Of a stretch of 64,000 bases of DNA, positions 48,609 to 61,132 are shown piece by piece. This stretch comes from Sclerotinia nivalis (lineage: Eukaryota; Ascomycota; Leotiomycetes; Helotiales; Sclerotiniaceae), in contig JAPEIS010000011.1 in assembly GCA_029531795.1 (NCBI GenBank), positions 1,922,001 through 1,986,000 on the forward strand, in the 5' to 3' direction. Both the position numbers and the translations under genes were made by a program. Below the pieces are notes generated by a model. That model did not search any database, had not been told where the DNA came from, and worked only from the letters and a program-made list of their open reading frames with translations. Each line of letters opens with the position of its first letter. Position 1 is the stretch's first letter.

Positions 48609-49979
48609 TCAAGAGCATCTCCATTCTGCAAATTGACTAAAAGTCTTATCTCCTCTCAATGCTACCAAACATTCTCTCTGCAACCCCATGCAAATTTCCA
48701 AACCTCCCCTCCCAAGTCTCTCTCCGTCATCACCCGGAATCCTCGGGAAGATAATAAAAATTCCATCAGTCTTCAAGCTTCTCCACCTAAGCCTTCGGCA
48801 CTTTCCACCGAGCTTCTCTCCCCAGTCCAGACCATAATATTGCTGTCCTGACCAGGAAGAGCACCCAACGTTACGTTGATGAGATTCATACCCGCTTGGT
48901 TGTAGTCTGTCGAGATTTGACACATTTTCTATTGCTTGAATTACATCCCTGATTTTTGCATTGCCAACATCGCCAACTGATTGACGAATGATGCGTGCAA
49001 TGGTCCCAATATATGTGGGACTTGAGGATTTTGATGTTAGATTTGAGAATTTGCTGACGGACTTGGAGATTAAGACGACATTTCCAGTGAAGTTGGGAGA
49101 CATAGGCGGCAGAAGACGGTTGCGTCCGTTGACCGTCATGGCGAATACTGAAACAGTAGAAGGCAAAAAGGAGTCTGAAGTAGCTATTCGTGCCGATGTT
49201 ATCCTGGACCAAATAAGTGCAACCAAGGCATCATTTGTAGAGACCCATGATGAATCACTCGAACCCTCATTAGCGAGCTCTTTCAGGCGCCGCAGAGAAT
49301 CGTCTGAGAAGAAAAATAGACCTGTATCCACCACATCTGAAGCATGTGAAAGATATGGTGTGGTAGGTACAGACTCGGGTAGTAGTTTATATTCTGGGTG
49401 ATTTTCCAATATGCCCGTGCCATCGCCCTGCCATAGAGCAGAGTTGTCAATCCATTCTTCATTCACCAAATCATCACCATTCTCTCCACGACAAAAAGTA
49501 GACCACAATTTCAGTAAGTTAAATATTCCCGCTTCATCCATTACACAATGATGCACTGCACAAACCAACACAAGACCGCCACGAATGATATTTGCTTGCG
49601 CAAGGAGGATTTGAGTGTTATTTCCCAAGAGATCTGGTAACACATCTCCATCGACTGCATCAGTTGGGAATTCTCTGGCTCGGATGCTCTCAAAATCATA
49701 TTTGGAGCTGAGGTCCTTCACCGAGAGAATGTCGTTGACCCCAAAATAAGGAGCTTGCACCGCAAGGGATCCTTTTTGACAATTTACTTCTTGGGACGAA
49801 GTAACTGATCCAGCAATGATTGGTAATGCTGACATTGTTTTTGAAAGCGCATCTTGTAGTGTTTGGATTATAGTTTCTGGGTTTGAATTGGAGGAAAAAT
49901 AGAGGAGTTTCGGGACATGGACTCGCGGTGATAGGTGGTCGAGTGGGGAGAGTGGGTGTGGGTATGGCTTCTTCTCCAT
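48609..49979 (-). CDS. BAHD-type acyltransferase (trichothecene 3-O-acetyltransferase-like)
   Basis: Intronless, 456 aa, start at the first ATG (49979). The catalytic HxxxD is HHCVMDEAG (His144, Asp148), after the AVHHCVMD strand typical of the family. SSWVSTNDALVALIWSRI marks the second half, and YGLDWGEKLGG is the structural DFGWG-like motif before KTDGIFIIFPRIPG and GGLEICMGL. BAHD enzymes transfer acyl groups from acyl-CoA to alcohol or amine acceptors and in fungi often acetylate secondary metabolites. Full length and intact. The acyl donor and acceptor are not known. It is divergent from the second P450, sharing about 1 kb of upstream DNA, which makes joint action plausible. Confidence 0.88.
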   Translation of the reverse strand: MEKKPYPHPLSPLDHLSPRVHVPKLLYFSSNSNPETIIQTLQDALSKTMSALPIIAGSVTSSQEVNCQKGSLAVQAPYFGVNDILSVKDLSSKYDFESIRAREFPTDAVDGDVLPDLLGNNTQILLAQANIIRGGLVLVCAVHHCVMDEAGIFNLLKLWSTFCRGENGDDLVNEEWIDNSALWQGDGTGILENHPEYKLLPESVPTTPYLSHASDVVDTGLFFFSDDSLRRLKELANEGSSDSSWVSTNDALVALIWSRITSARIATSDSFLPSTVSVFAMTVNGRNRLLPPMSPNFTGNVVLISKSVSKFSNLTSKSSSPTYIGTIARIIRQSVGDVGNAKIRDVIQAIENVSNLDRLQPSGYESHQRNVGCSSWSGQQYYGLDWGEKLGGKCRRLRWRSLKTDGIFIIFPRIPGDDGERLGRGGLEICMGLQRECLVALRGDKTFSQFAEWRCS

Positions 49980-51009
49980 GGTATTTGATGCAGAATCTTG
50001 ATTAATAAAATGTCATGTCATTGAATGTATGTTAGATAAAATATACTCTATTTGATTCTTGACCTTATTGCGAGTTTATAGAGATTCGATTGACGACGGG
50101 CTGGAAACGCAAACCGCCCCGTGGGGAATCTCACGTTCTAGCAGCTAAATGGCCTTATTTGCTGATCCTTCATATTTCGCTGGTGATTGTAGGTTTTCAG
50201 CACATGCTACATCCCATGTTCATTGAGGTTATCCAATAGTGGATATTTTTCAGCGGGTACGGCTTGCAAGCACTAGGGCTGCCCCTGACTAGTTGTTTCA
50301 ATAAATTTTATGAAAATACAAACATATTACCGAAATTCGGCTAGTCCCTCAGTCAGTTCAAAATTCAGGCAACGAAAACAGGGCCTAGACCCCGGCATAC
50401 AAGTGTTAGAAACATCAAAGGCACAATATGAGTTATGCAATATCTCCAGCAAGGGACAATTTCAAGTAAAAATTACAGGATATTCGCAACCTCACAGTCC
50501 AGAAAGAAAACGTGTCAATAGGGAAATTTTTTCAAAATTAAATGGCAAACTAACGAAATGAGTCTGATTAGTGTCAAAATTCAAAGCCGCTTCAATGCAA
50601 ATCACTTCTTCATATTTCATATACATTCATATTTTCAAATAAGGTATATGAATTATTGATAATCAGCATGGCGATAGGACTAGCAGGGGCAAAAAGTGGA
50701 ATGACGGTAGCCGGGGTGATGGAGTCGACAGCAAAAATTCTCTATTCTAATCATCAGCGTCACTGCAACAATAGTTCTAGCAACCGCAAAGAATTATGCC
50801 GAGCCTATCAAAACCACAAATGATCATATGCAGTCTCCCAATGAAGATCTTTGCATTGTTCAGTTCAAAGTATAGCCCCTTGAACCTCTTGATCCCTGCT
50901 CGGACTTAGGCTCCTCTCAACAAATACCGTTCTGTTATGCTGCATCGACAAGAACCATTTGTTTTAACAGGAATTTTGAACATCTGAGGTCTTCAGATAT
51001 CTTCAAATC
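49980..51009. promoter_or_regulatory. Divergent promoter region acyltransferase/P450
   Basis: 1,030 bp between divergent start codons of two tailoring-type enzymes. The frame 50310-50561 is lysine/serine-rich without features and is probably chance. Confidence 0.5.
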
Positions 51010-52744
51010 ATGTATATCTTTTCTCTTTTCTTATACATTGGCATTTTCGCCCTCCTTTTTAAAGGCATCTCTATATACCATACCAAGCGCAAGCGTCGTC
51101 AAGATGCTGAACTACATGGTTGTGCCCCTCCTCCAACAATTTCTGGATCTGATCCATTCGGTATCATGAGTGTGATTGAAGCAGCAAGAGCAAATCGCGA
51201 AGGAAGAAGTCCAATATGGTTTATGGAACTTATGGATAGAATATCACCGGATACTTTGACTGTGAGGGGACAGGTTTTGGATACTGAGATTATTATCACC
51301 AGAGATCCAACTTTGGTGCAGTTTATTCTACAGACTGAGTCACATAAGTGGGACATTGGACCACAGAGGAAGGAGATTTGGAGTCCGCTGCTTGGTGATG
51401 CTATTTTTACTGCTCAAGGTATGTGACTTTGATTTTGATAATGAAACTCATATTTTGTGCCTTTCTTTGTCACAGAATGTTAACGTTGAGAGAATAGGTG
51501 ACGCATGGAAGCATTCCAGACAACTTGTACGACCGCAATTCTCCAGAGATAGAGTATCAGATCTCGACCTCGAAGAGCGCCACGTCCAGGCACTGTTTGC
51601 CCGTCAAGAACTCCAAAGCACTCAAACTGGCTGGACAGAAAAGGTTGATCTCGCCCCTCTATTTCTTAACTTAACGCTAGACGTCTCTACTGAGTTCCTC
51701 TATGGAAAATCTGTACATTCTCAAGATGCAGGTAATCCATCAAAGATCGAAAGAGCAAGTCCAAACCCCTTCAAAGACACGAAAACCACAGATTTCCGTA
51801 CCTTTGGACGTCATCTTGATGTCGGAAAAGAAACCTTATTTCTGAAGGGCATTGCTGGTCGGTGGAATGGATATGTCAAAGGCCGCAACTTCGATCATCA
51901 CCGCGATGAAGTTCATCGGATGGTCGACAAATTTGTCGAAAGACGTCTTTGTCAAAATCAAGACGAGGAAAAAAGCGCAGAAACGGCTTCAGAGAAAAAA
52001 CCATTCTCGTTGTTGGATGAATTGGCAAAAGTAAATCAAGATCCAGTTAGACTTCGTTACGAAACACTGCAAATACTCAACGCTGGTCGTGATACAACTG
52101 GTTCCTTGCTCGGCTGGACATTCTATTATCTCGCACGCAATCCTGCCATCTACTCCAAACTTCGAAGCACAATTCTCTCGGAATTTGGACCAGAAGGTTC
52201 AGATATTTCATTCCAATCTTTGCGATCTTGTAAATACTTACAATACGTGATTGAGGAATCGTTACGGGTGGGTGCACCCGTTCCGTTGAATGATCGCACA
52301 TGTAATCAAGACACGATATTGCCGCGTGGAGGAGGTCCCGATGGTACACAACCTATGTTCTTACCAGCTGGGTCGAGAATATTGGTTTCGACGTATGCGA
52401 TGCAATATCGGAAAGATATTTGGGGTGAAGATGCCGATGAGTTCAGGCCCGAGAGGTGGGAAGGCAGAAGGGCTGGCTGGGAATTCATTCCGTTTGGTGG
52501 AGGCCCGAGGAAGTGCATTGGTCGTAAGTCTCCCTCTTTTGAGATACTCAAACACACAGATAGCTAATTGTTATGTCTAGAACAATTCTCCCTAACAGAG
52601 ACTTCATATGTTATTGTGAGGTTTCTACAGAAGTATGATCAGTTGGAAAATTTGGAGAGGCCAGGCCCGGCTCTATATCATCATACTGTTACTAACCGCA
52701 GTAAAAATGGAGTACAGGTCAGATTGCATAGAGCAAATTCTTAA
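51010..52744 (+). CDS. Cytochrome P450 monooxygenase 2 (CYP52-like)
   Basis: Rebuilt as join(51010..51418, 51498..52523, 52581..52744), 532 aa; introns of 79 and 57 nt. An N-terminal anchor helix (IFSLFLYIGIFALLF) and polar KRKRR stop-transfer are followed by the family hallmark LLGDAIFTAQGDAWKHSRQL, close to the LxxGIFxxDGxxWKHSR of CYP52/alkane-hydroxylase types. I-helix ILNAGRDTTGSLL, K-helix ESLRVGAPVP, and heme loop FGGGPRKCIGQQFSLTE (Cys near residue 476) are intact. The last donor is GTAAGT one base after GGT; this choice restores CIGQQF. CYP52-type enzymes omega-hydroxylate fatty acids or alkanes, but distant fungal relatives act in secondary metabolism. Confidence 0.92.
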
Positions 52745-55700
52745 TCATTGTTCCATCTATAGATTCAACTAGACATTAGAAGTATATACATTTGTAATTT
52801 GATTTTTCGTTCATGCTCCGTTCTATTGCTACATAGACTTCCAGAAAACCAAGCACGCTGGATGCCACTTATAGACTCATAAAATTATGTGCTACGGAAG
52901 TTTCTCGAAGATGTGAAGAGCATGGCAAGCACTCTTACCTGCGTTTTATTCCTATGATACCTCGCCCGCCATTTTACAATATATCCCACATGCATAAATT
53001 CCAGACACCCACTTTCCATAAGTAGACCCTCTGCATTCACTGGTTCACTACGGATATTTGTCAATAACTATCTCCCCCCCCTAGTGATTTAATTGTTCCA
53101 TCCGCTACGACATCAGATCCCATAAAATCATCTCGTAATCAGAGTATTTCTAAGGGACTGAAGAGGGGAGGGAAGAAGGGTCATTATGTATAAGTAAAAT
53201 GGGTAGACAATTCACTTCGCAGCTGTATCTGTGCATTCAATATTTAGCTCGCTTGCCGATATCTTATTCAGACTCGACATAGAGACAAACTTGCCATATA
53301 TAGTTTAATTAGTATGCATCCTTTTAATCTACCAAGTCTGGCACTATGCCTGGACTTTGTTGATTCCGCTAGGAAGTTCATGGAGGTTTGCTAATGATCA
53401 TTAAATGTCCGGCAAAATGCATTTGTGATGGAAGTCCTATATAACCTTAGGATATGTCATCGGAAAGATTAATTACCGGCTAGCTTTCCAAAGTTGCTTA
53501 TTTGTCTCAATAACGACTAGTTTCAATGAAAGATTGACTGAAATGATATGACAATCCAAAGAGAGAAGACAGTGGATCGTATTTGCTGAGTAAAGGTGAC
53601 CTCGGTAGGCCAGCTTACATCCCCTAAACTCGTGGCACAAAAAAAGCAACTCCAATAGCCAGATTCTGAGTCAAATTCACTCCTATATTGATTGTGTGGT
53701 GCTTTTGCGGATATCGTAATCCTTAATCTATCGCCAGTACTTTCAATACCAATAATTTCCAAGCTTCGATGCATAAAAGGATCTTTACTTTTCAGGTTCG
53801 AAGCTTAGAACAACATTGCAGACGGTAAAGGAAACGACGGATCAAATGATATCTGCCCTTGTGTCCAGAAAGTTTGTTCAACTCGAAACATTACACTCGA
53901 AAGTAATATACAGATCCGCGTTCAAGGTTTATTTTAACACACAATTGGGATGCACTAATGACAATGTAATTAGAAGAGCAGAAAATTTGCTATTATCAAT
54001 GAGACGATATCAACTCTGGAAGAACTGTGGGGGTAAAAGCTGAGTGAGAGTCATCGCATGAGAATGTAATGAAAAAAAAAATACTGCGAATCCTCTCCCT
54101 AGCCTGTTAGATTTTGAGCCTCAAACTAGTGAGCCATCACATACCTATTGGGTAATTCCGCTCGCAAAAAACCTTCTAATCTTCATCTAACTTCGGTTTG
54201 GTTTCTCAACATCCATTGTACTTTCGGGTCGTCTCGATGCCGATGGCTCTTTACATAGACCAGAGATATGGCCTGGAGGCTAATGCCATTATCATGTAGT
54301 GAATCCATTTTCGCAATTCAAGGATCTCGTACACTGAATGAGATATCTGGCTGAAATGGTAAGAGACCAAGCTCACTATGGAATGAAGGGGGGATGGTTC
54401 CATTCCTTGAAACTCCATGCATTCAATGCCTACGCCACTACCACTACACATTTGTCAAGGTAATACATGATGGCCGGGTGAAATTAGAAATGAATGAATC
54501 TTGGGCACATGAGGCTAATTATTCCTTTCATTGTAGAACTTAACTCTCATCTTATACAACTGTATCAGGGTAAAAAGTCCATGATGAGAAGGTTTTGGGT
54601 AAATTTCAAGCGAAAGAACGTACTTCAGATAAGTTTGACGGCTTTCACTAAATCTCTCTTCATATTGTTCAGACTTTACTTTCAATCTAAAGATAATGAC
54701 AATAGGGGCCTTCCACATATCATCGATGATAGTCAGTCCCAGATGGCCAAAAATTATAACTTGAATGAACCCAAGGATATCCAGTGCAAGACCTTTGACT
54801 AATAACCTCAGAGGAATCGATATATCAACATGATTTCTGGATATACAACATTTTGATTGTATTCAGGAATGTGTTATATCTTCAACTGGAACTTAATACC
54901 TTGAGGAATTTTTCAACAGTCCGTGTCTTGTTTGTTTGGCGTAATTGGACTTGGTATTTGGAAGTTATTAAATAAGACTAAAAGGCCCGTTTGATGATAG
55001 AATACATACGACTGTTATGTGGCTGAGTGAAAAGAAAAGGGATTACAAGAGAATTGGAATTTGAATATGGAGGGGTTTTACACTACATAACTCCATGTGC
55101 TTGATTCACCTGATGCCTTACCCCTCATCTAACAGCGCTAGATCTTCGACTTTGGAAGCATAAAAGATGCTCCTCTGCAGACTTCAGAATCTTCAATCAA
55201 TAACTGAAACATTAGAGCCTGGACAGAGTGGGGACTCCTGCCGTCTGTACCATTAGTTCTATCACAATAATCAGCTAAGTCTTCTTCAGTTCGAACATCA
55301 ATGACCGGTGTGCTTATTATGCTAGGTGCAGAGATCCTGATAGTTTGGCAATGGAAGTGATAGACGGTGACTTGTGATGAACGACAGTGGTTGTCCCACA
55401 GAACGAGATAAGATGGGTGGGGCGACTGGGATAGAATTCAGATTGATCGAGGTCAATATGAAATCGCGCCACGGTGATTTTCGAGGAATCTTCTAGAAAG
55501 AAAACAAGAACTTCGTCAAATGTCCCCCGGCTAGGACAATAGATAATTAGAAGGATATTATATTCAGGGCTCACGAACCACTTTATATAGTAGAACATGG
55601 GCCACCGAAGCCGGACACAAGATTTATACTACTTGGCTAATCAGTCATCTGCTGGTACTTCAAATGCATCAGAGACGTTTGAATGTATGATTATATTGAT

Positions 55701-57875
55701 GCACAAGTGCAGTGGTACAGCCATAGAATAAATCGGCTTTTCCCATTCCTGAGTCTCAAATCCATCAGTTCGATTTCGATTTGGGGTATAAATTGACGTG
55801 ATTAGAGATCTTGGCAGCTCACAAACAACAAAACATGAAGCAGTGCCTGAATCATTTCAAGGCATCATTCAACCAAACCATTCCCGCTGCAATCTGTACT
55901 TTCATCTCGTGATCTTGGACATCCGAGTCATGGTTTTCTAGCCACATCCATTTCTATCTTTTGGCTGCAGATGGTGAAATTTGTGGAATAGCGACAGTGG
56001 AAGGGTGAAGAGATAGAAACGGACTGGAAATAGCGATTGCTGGGTAATGACAGGAAATACGTATTCAAAGGCAGTTACATGATTAAATTAGTAGCATCGG
56101 GGGCTTGGCATAGTACTGGAGTGAAGACCGATTTAGATATTTGCGGATTAAGAAAAAGTATACTGACTATATGCCACCATTTCTAATACTCGCCTATTGA
56201 AGCAACTTTGTCTCTCTATAAATGTTCCAGAAAGTCTTAACATCTACTACAGACTAGTCATTATATGCTACCTTCTCGACCGCATGTTCTACAAGCTCAA
56301 CCTTGCTCTAGTAGACTCAATTCCCTAGCAAATTTCATCAACAAAGGCTATAAACAGACATCTTTCACGTATGTCTGCCAGCTCAACAGCGAAGAATTCC
56401 AAGGCGAGGTGTGAGAAAATGGTGGTAGTGAGTCAATGATTCGGCGCCATGCGCTTTTCATTTCCTGTTGTAGTTACAATTTGCACACAATTAATCTAGA
56501 GAATCCCCTCGGAATTTGTCCGTATAATACTCCTTTGCTCTTTAAGAAGAAATATCAACAGTACTGACAAACGATGAAAGCAAAAATATGGAGCTAGTGA
56601 CAGCAAGAATTTCTTGACAGACACCGAAATCCATCGAGTTAAATCGGACGATAGTCAACACACACACTTTTGAAACTGCACAGTAGCAGCACAGGATTTT
56701 TGCTCACCCCTTGAGCTGGATACCATCATCAAGTGGACTCGTGATTAAGTAAATCTGACAGTTCGTGATGGAGTTTACATACTGCAGATTTCTTATTACT
56801 TCGAACTTATGGACCAGGATTCACAGTTTCTCCGAGTTAATGTTCCCTGGTCGAGTAGATAGTCAAATAATTGGATTCACCATAACAATTGAGAAACGGG
56901 CAAGTGAGCTGTATCCCAGGCATCATGAAGACCGATTCATATACATAGAAAATCGTTCTTAGACCAAGAAGGATAAAAAGTATCCACTACTCAGAACTAT
57001 CGAAATAGAAACCGGATATGAACGCCAAATTAACGTTAAATTAACTGATGGAGTCCCCTGCTCCCTGACTAGACATCTAATTCCATTCGGCGCCAGCAAA
57101 ATAACACCTGGGAAAGGTTGGGGGAACAAAAGTTGGGATGTAGCAACAACAGTCTCGGAAAATCAACAACGACAGGAATTTTTTTCAACTTGGACACGGA
57201 CGTTATCTGATGGGAGGAGAAACAAAACTTAGAAATAAAATCCCGTTTTCGTGGGTAGCTCTTGGGTGAATGACAAGCTGAAGGTGGTTTTACCAATCTA
57301 AATATCATTTTTCCTTACTAGACATGGATTTAGAGGATGTGTTGCATATTATGTAGACTTCGATTCTCTTCAATACAAACTATACTAGTAATGACTGAGT
57401 CTGTTTTGGCCATGTAAAGTGATGTGATCTCGAGGTTAATGCTGATTTGTAAGAATATCAAAGAATGACAGAAATGGGTTCTTGGATCTCGCGGAGTAGA
57501 CGGGCATCCATCTCGGCCCAGAGCTTGACCAAGAAGAATGCACACAGTTGACAATTAATGATAGAGTGACTAAATTGGTTGTAATGCGACCAAGGCAAAC
57601 ATACAGATTGGTGATTTGATAGTTTGGAGCTGTTTTGGTAAGTATATTGGCGACACAATTGTATCTTACTCCTCTCATAGTGAATCCAACACTTAATCCA
57701 CATGGATATTATGGGTTTATTGATGCTGAATGGACAGAACCACTTCCAAAATGGATTAAAGTACATCGCGAGAATACTTTCTTCTTTCTCAACCAAAAAT
57801 CTATCATTCTCAAAGTTATTTCCATCATCACTTGACTGCCATTGCCAACAGGCACATCACGGAGTCAGCAAAATA
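52745..57875. other. Gene desert
   Basis: 5.1 kb of AT-rich DNA with no open frame I can support on either strand. Frames at 53473-53774, 54494-54802 and 55317-55598 were read and rejected. It may be decayed sequence, but no recognisable transposon or gene relic stands out. Confidence 0.45.
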
Positions 57876-59122
57876 ATGACTCTTCCAGCTTTGCAACTTA
57901 TTGAAAGCGATGATGAGACAATGGCTCTCTGACCGACCGTCAAGAGTTATTGGCTGCTAGCAAAAGGTTACAAGCTGCGATAGAAACACCGCTAGATAAC
58001 ATTCTTACATTGTCTTGGGTGTATGTTGAAGAAACCATTTGTAGTAATTCTCAATTACCCACTAATCTCATAAAAAATTCATCGCGAAGCTGCTATCCGT
58101 CCCACGATTGATGTGGAGCTTTTCAATAACCTCATGGAATTGGATGAAGGCGAGATAAATGCGCACGATCTGGCGAAGACAAAATCTGACGAAACATGGA
58201 TTAATGAGTGACTACTTAGTCTTTTGCAACTCTAATCATGGCAGATTCTGGGAGTTCGTGTGTGTGAGATTCCTCACAAATTTGTACTTTGTAAATGAAC
58301 TCAATTTTGGTCATTACACATCTACACTAAGAACAGCGATTTTTGCAACGGGATCTCCATTAGGCAACGCCATAGCACGCATGTAAGTGCCAACACGAAT
58401 AGATCTTTTCAACAATGGCTAACTATTTATTTATAGGGATCCACACTCCCAAGTGCCTGCCCAGCTTCCAGAATACTTCCGAAAAACTACAAAAATCCTA
58501 ACGACGCTAGAAGTATTCAGTCGACACATGGCAATAGCACGCAAGGAGCGTGGAGATGGGTAGTTTGACTTTTCTTCCATTGAGTAACGTTTCGGATCTA
58601 CAAATTCAGATAAACCACTTCTTGCAGACGTCGGCGGAGGACGACTCGGTCATGATTTGAAGGCACTCAAAGAGCGATATCCTTCACTTCCAGAACAGCT
58701 CATCCCACAAGACCTTCCCGCCGTCATCAAAAACGTAATGAGCTGGATTTTTTTATTCAACAAATGGAACACGACTTCTTTACACCCCAATCCGTTTGAG
58801 GAGCCCGAATCTATTACATCAGAATCGTACTCCATGACTAGCCGGACAAGCAATGCGTGAAAATTCTCCAAACAATCCGTGAAGCGATGGCTCCTGATTC
58901 CATACTTCTTCTCAACGGGAACTTCTTGTCTGAGAAGGATTGTTCTTTGTATAATGCAGAGGTGGACTTCCCTGACTGGCATTATTTGCAACGATGGAAC
59001 GCAGCGAGAAACAATGGATGGCTCTGTTAGAAGCTGCGGGATTGGAACTGGTCAAAATCTGGGCACCTGAGAATCGTATGGATGTATCTCAAACTCTATT
59101 CGAGACCGTTAGGAAAGATTGA
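57876..59122 (+). pseudogene. O-methyltransferase (SAM-dependent, PF00891-like) relic
   Basis: Fragments in order: MTLPALQLIESDDETMAL, then after a frame change LTDRQELLAASKRLQAAIE and LDNILTLSW; HREAAIRPTIDVELFNNLM; AHDLAKTKSDET; VCEIPHKFVLCK; then LADVGGGRLGHDLKALKE with LPEQLIPQDLPAVI (SAM-binding motif I and following). MEHDFFTPQSV, GARIYYIRIVLHD and PDKQCVKILQTIREAMAPDSILLLNG form the back half. The tail is EKQWMALLEAAGLELVKIWAPE up to the stop at 59122. This is the order of a fungal small-molecule O-methyltransferase. At least five stops or frame changes break it, including a stop where the conserved Trp after VLHD should be. Intron boundaries are partly still visible. Non-functional. 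Confidence 0.82.
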
Positions 59123-61132
59123 AAGGTTGTTGACTGTCATTATGATGAGTCGTATGTTCTAGCTTTAAAAGGCTCAGGAGTGGTTTCGTGGTGTTAACCC
59201 AATGATGAATCAAAGTTCACCGGAGGCTGGAAAGTGTGGCTAGTGCAGACCCTGTGGCGTAGTGAAAATCATCGATGAAAACATCATTCACCCATTCGCA
59301 TTCATTCTTCCTGTACATCCATTCGTAATATATACTTCAATTCCACGAAAAATATACCTTCGAAGTTGCGGTACGAAGTCCCAAAACATACCTCGATCAT
59401 CTCTAGAATCTGTTGGAACTAGTCAATACCTCCATAACGCAATTCAAATATCCAAAGAACAGAAACAGCACCCAGCACATCAAACTCGGTGAAGACGGCG
59501 ACAATTAATTTAATAGATCGATTCCTTTTCGACGTGCAATAACCGTCCCTCGCGAATAGATGAACAAATGCAGACTACTGAATATTGGCCAGGCGGACTT
59601 TAAAGTGGCACACAAGAATGCGTCTCCACATGCAAAATAGCTGGCCACATATATTCGACTTGAACCCTCTCGAGACGGCTCGCGTGCAATGGGAGATTGG
59701 TGAAGAAATGAGATGAGGGAGTGAGGATGTCTTTGCACAAGATGTTGGTGCGGAGTGCGCTACCAACAGATCGAAACATATTACTGATGAGGCCAAAAAT
59801 AGCTCGGGGAGTTCGATAAGACAAGATTGTTGAAGGGCAAGAGGACCCAATCCATTACAAGAAGAAAATAGAGATGGAGAATTGAAGGTTAGGATCGGGA
59901 AGTTCAAGAATTTTAAAGAAGAATTTTTTGCCGCAAAGGAGGTGCCAACCCCGCAGTGAGGTAAGACGAGCAAGGAAAGGATTGAAACGTACGGGCTTTG
60001 ATGTCAAACTTCTGTCGAGATCTCATTTCTCGAATTGCATATTTTGGAGTTTAGTTTTTGGATGCTGTTCATACTTCTTAAATACCCTAGCATTGCCTAA
60101 TCGTTTACCCTGACATTTATCTCATTCCTCCTGTCCCGTACACGGTTCCATTGATTCGTTGCTTACTGTTATCATTGGCATAGCGAAGGATGTTGGAAGT
60201 CGCATCTTCGCGCAGTAAAGTAAACAGCCAAGATTTCGAGGCTTTCCAGTTTGTTATACTGCCCCAAGTACACATAACCCTCGATGCAAAAGCTCCGCGA
60301 CATACCAACACCACATGGGGCCTGTAAGCTTGGTGGAAGCCTCATATATTTGGTAGAAAGAATGTGAGTTATTTCTACCAATCAGTTGATGAAACTTAGG
60401 CCTTGTATGTGTGAATGATTCTGCTTCGTGGTATACACAACACGTTGACTCGATGTTGGAAATCCTACTTCTTCATTGAACAGTACCAATTATGCCGGTT
60501 TACGTATGAGTTCGTTTTGTTTATTTCTTGCGAGGAGCGTTTCGAATTGTGTATATTTAGCCTCATTCCAAATTAGATTTTACAAATCCGTCGTCAAACA
60601 ATCTGCAGATCATTGTCTAGGGATTTATTAAGTCCTGAGACGTGTGCAGTGCATCTCAGGGCCATTTACTGGATCTTCGAGTTCTTGTGCAACGACCCAC
60701 TGAAGAAGCTTTTGTTTGTCTTTTAGGTTACCAGCCTTTGCTTGCTGTTCCATAAATCATTGTTGTAATCAATTGTGATTAAAATTTATTCAAGTGGACA
60801 TTTAGTCGTTGCAATTTGAGAACATTTCCGCACACGCTTGACGTGATGGCATGTCTCTCGAAACTTGAATATTTTGTTTGAACTGCGGCAGTGTTGAATA
60901 TCACAGGTGATATGCGGGGAAATACGGTCCTCAACGTGGATAATAAAATAGATTATACCTGAGGGCGAAGTTTTGTATGTTGAGATGAATGACGTTTGAA
61001 GTCAATACAAGCGTGCGAGAATCATGTTAAAAATTAGAAATTAGTAAATTTTATTTGCATCAAATGGAAACGCCTATATACAGCAGTAAAATATCTCATT
61101 GCTAAAACGCAAGACCGCCTGGTTTTGTTTCA
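59123..61132. other. Gene-poor spacer
   Basis: 2 kb. Minus-strand frames at 59575-59973 and 60117-60381 have protein-like stretches but no recognised family and no consistent start; I do not call them genes. Confidence 0.4.

Noticed and set aside
59575..60381. Minus-strand frames with protein-like stretches near 59.6-60.4 kb
   Set aside because: No family recognised, frames conflict, no clear start. Possibly another relic, but not supportable.
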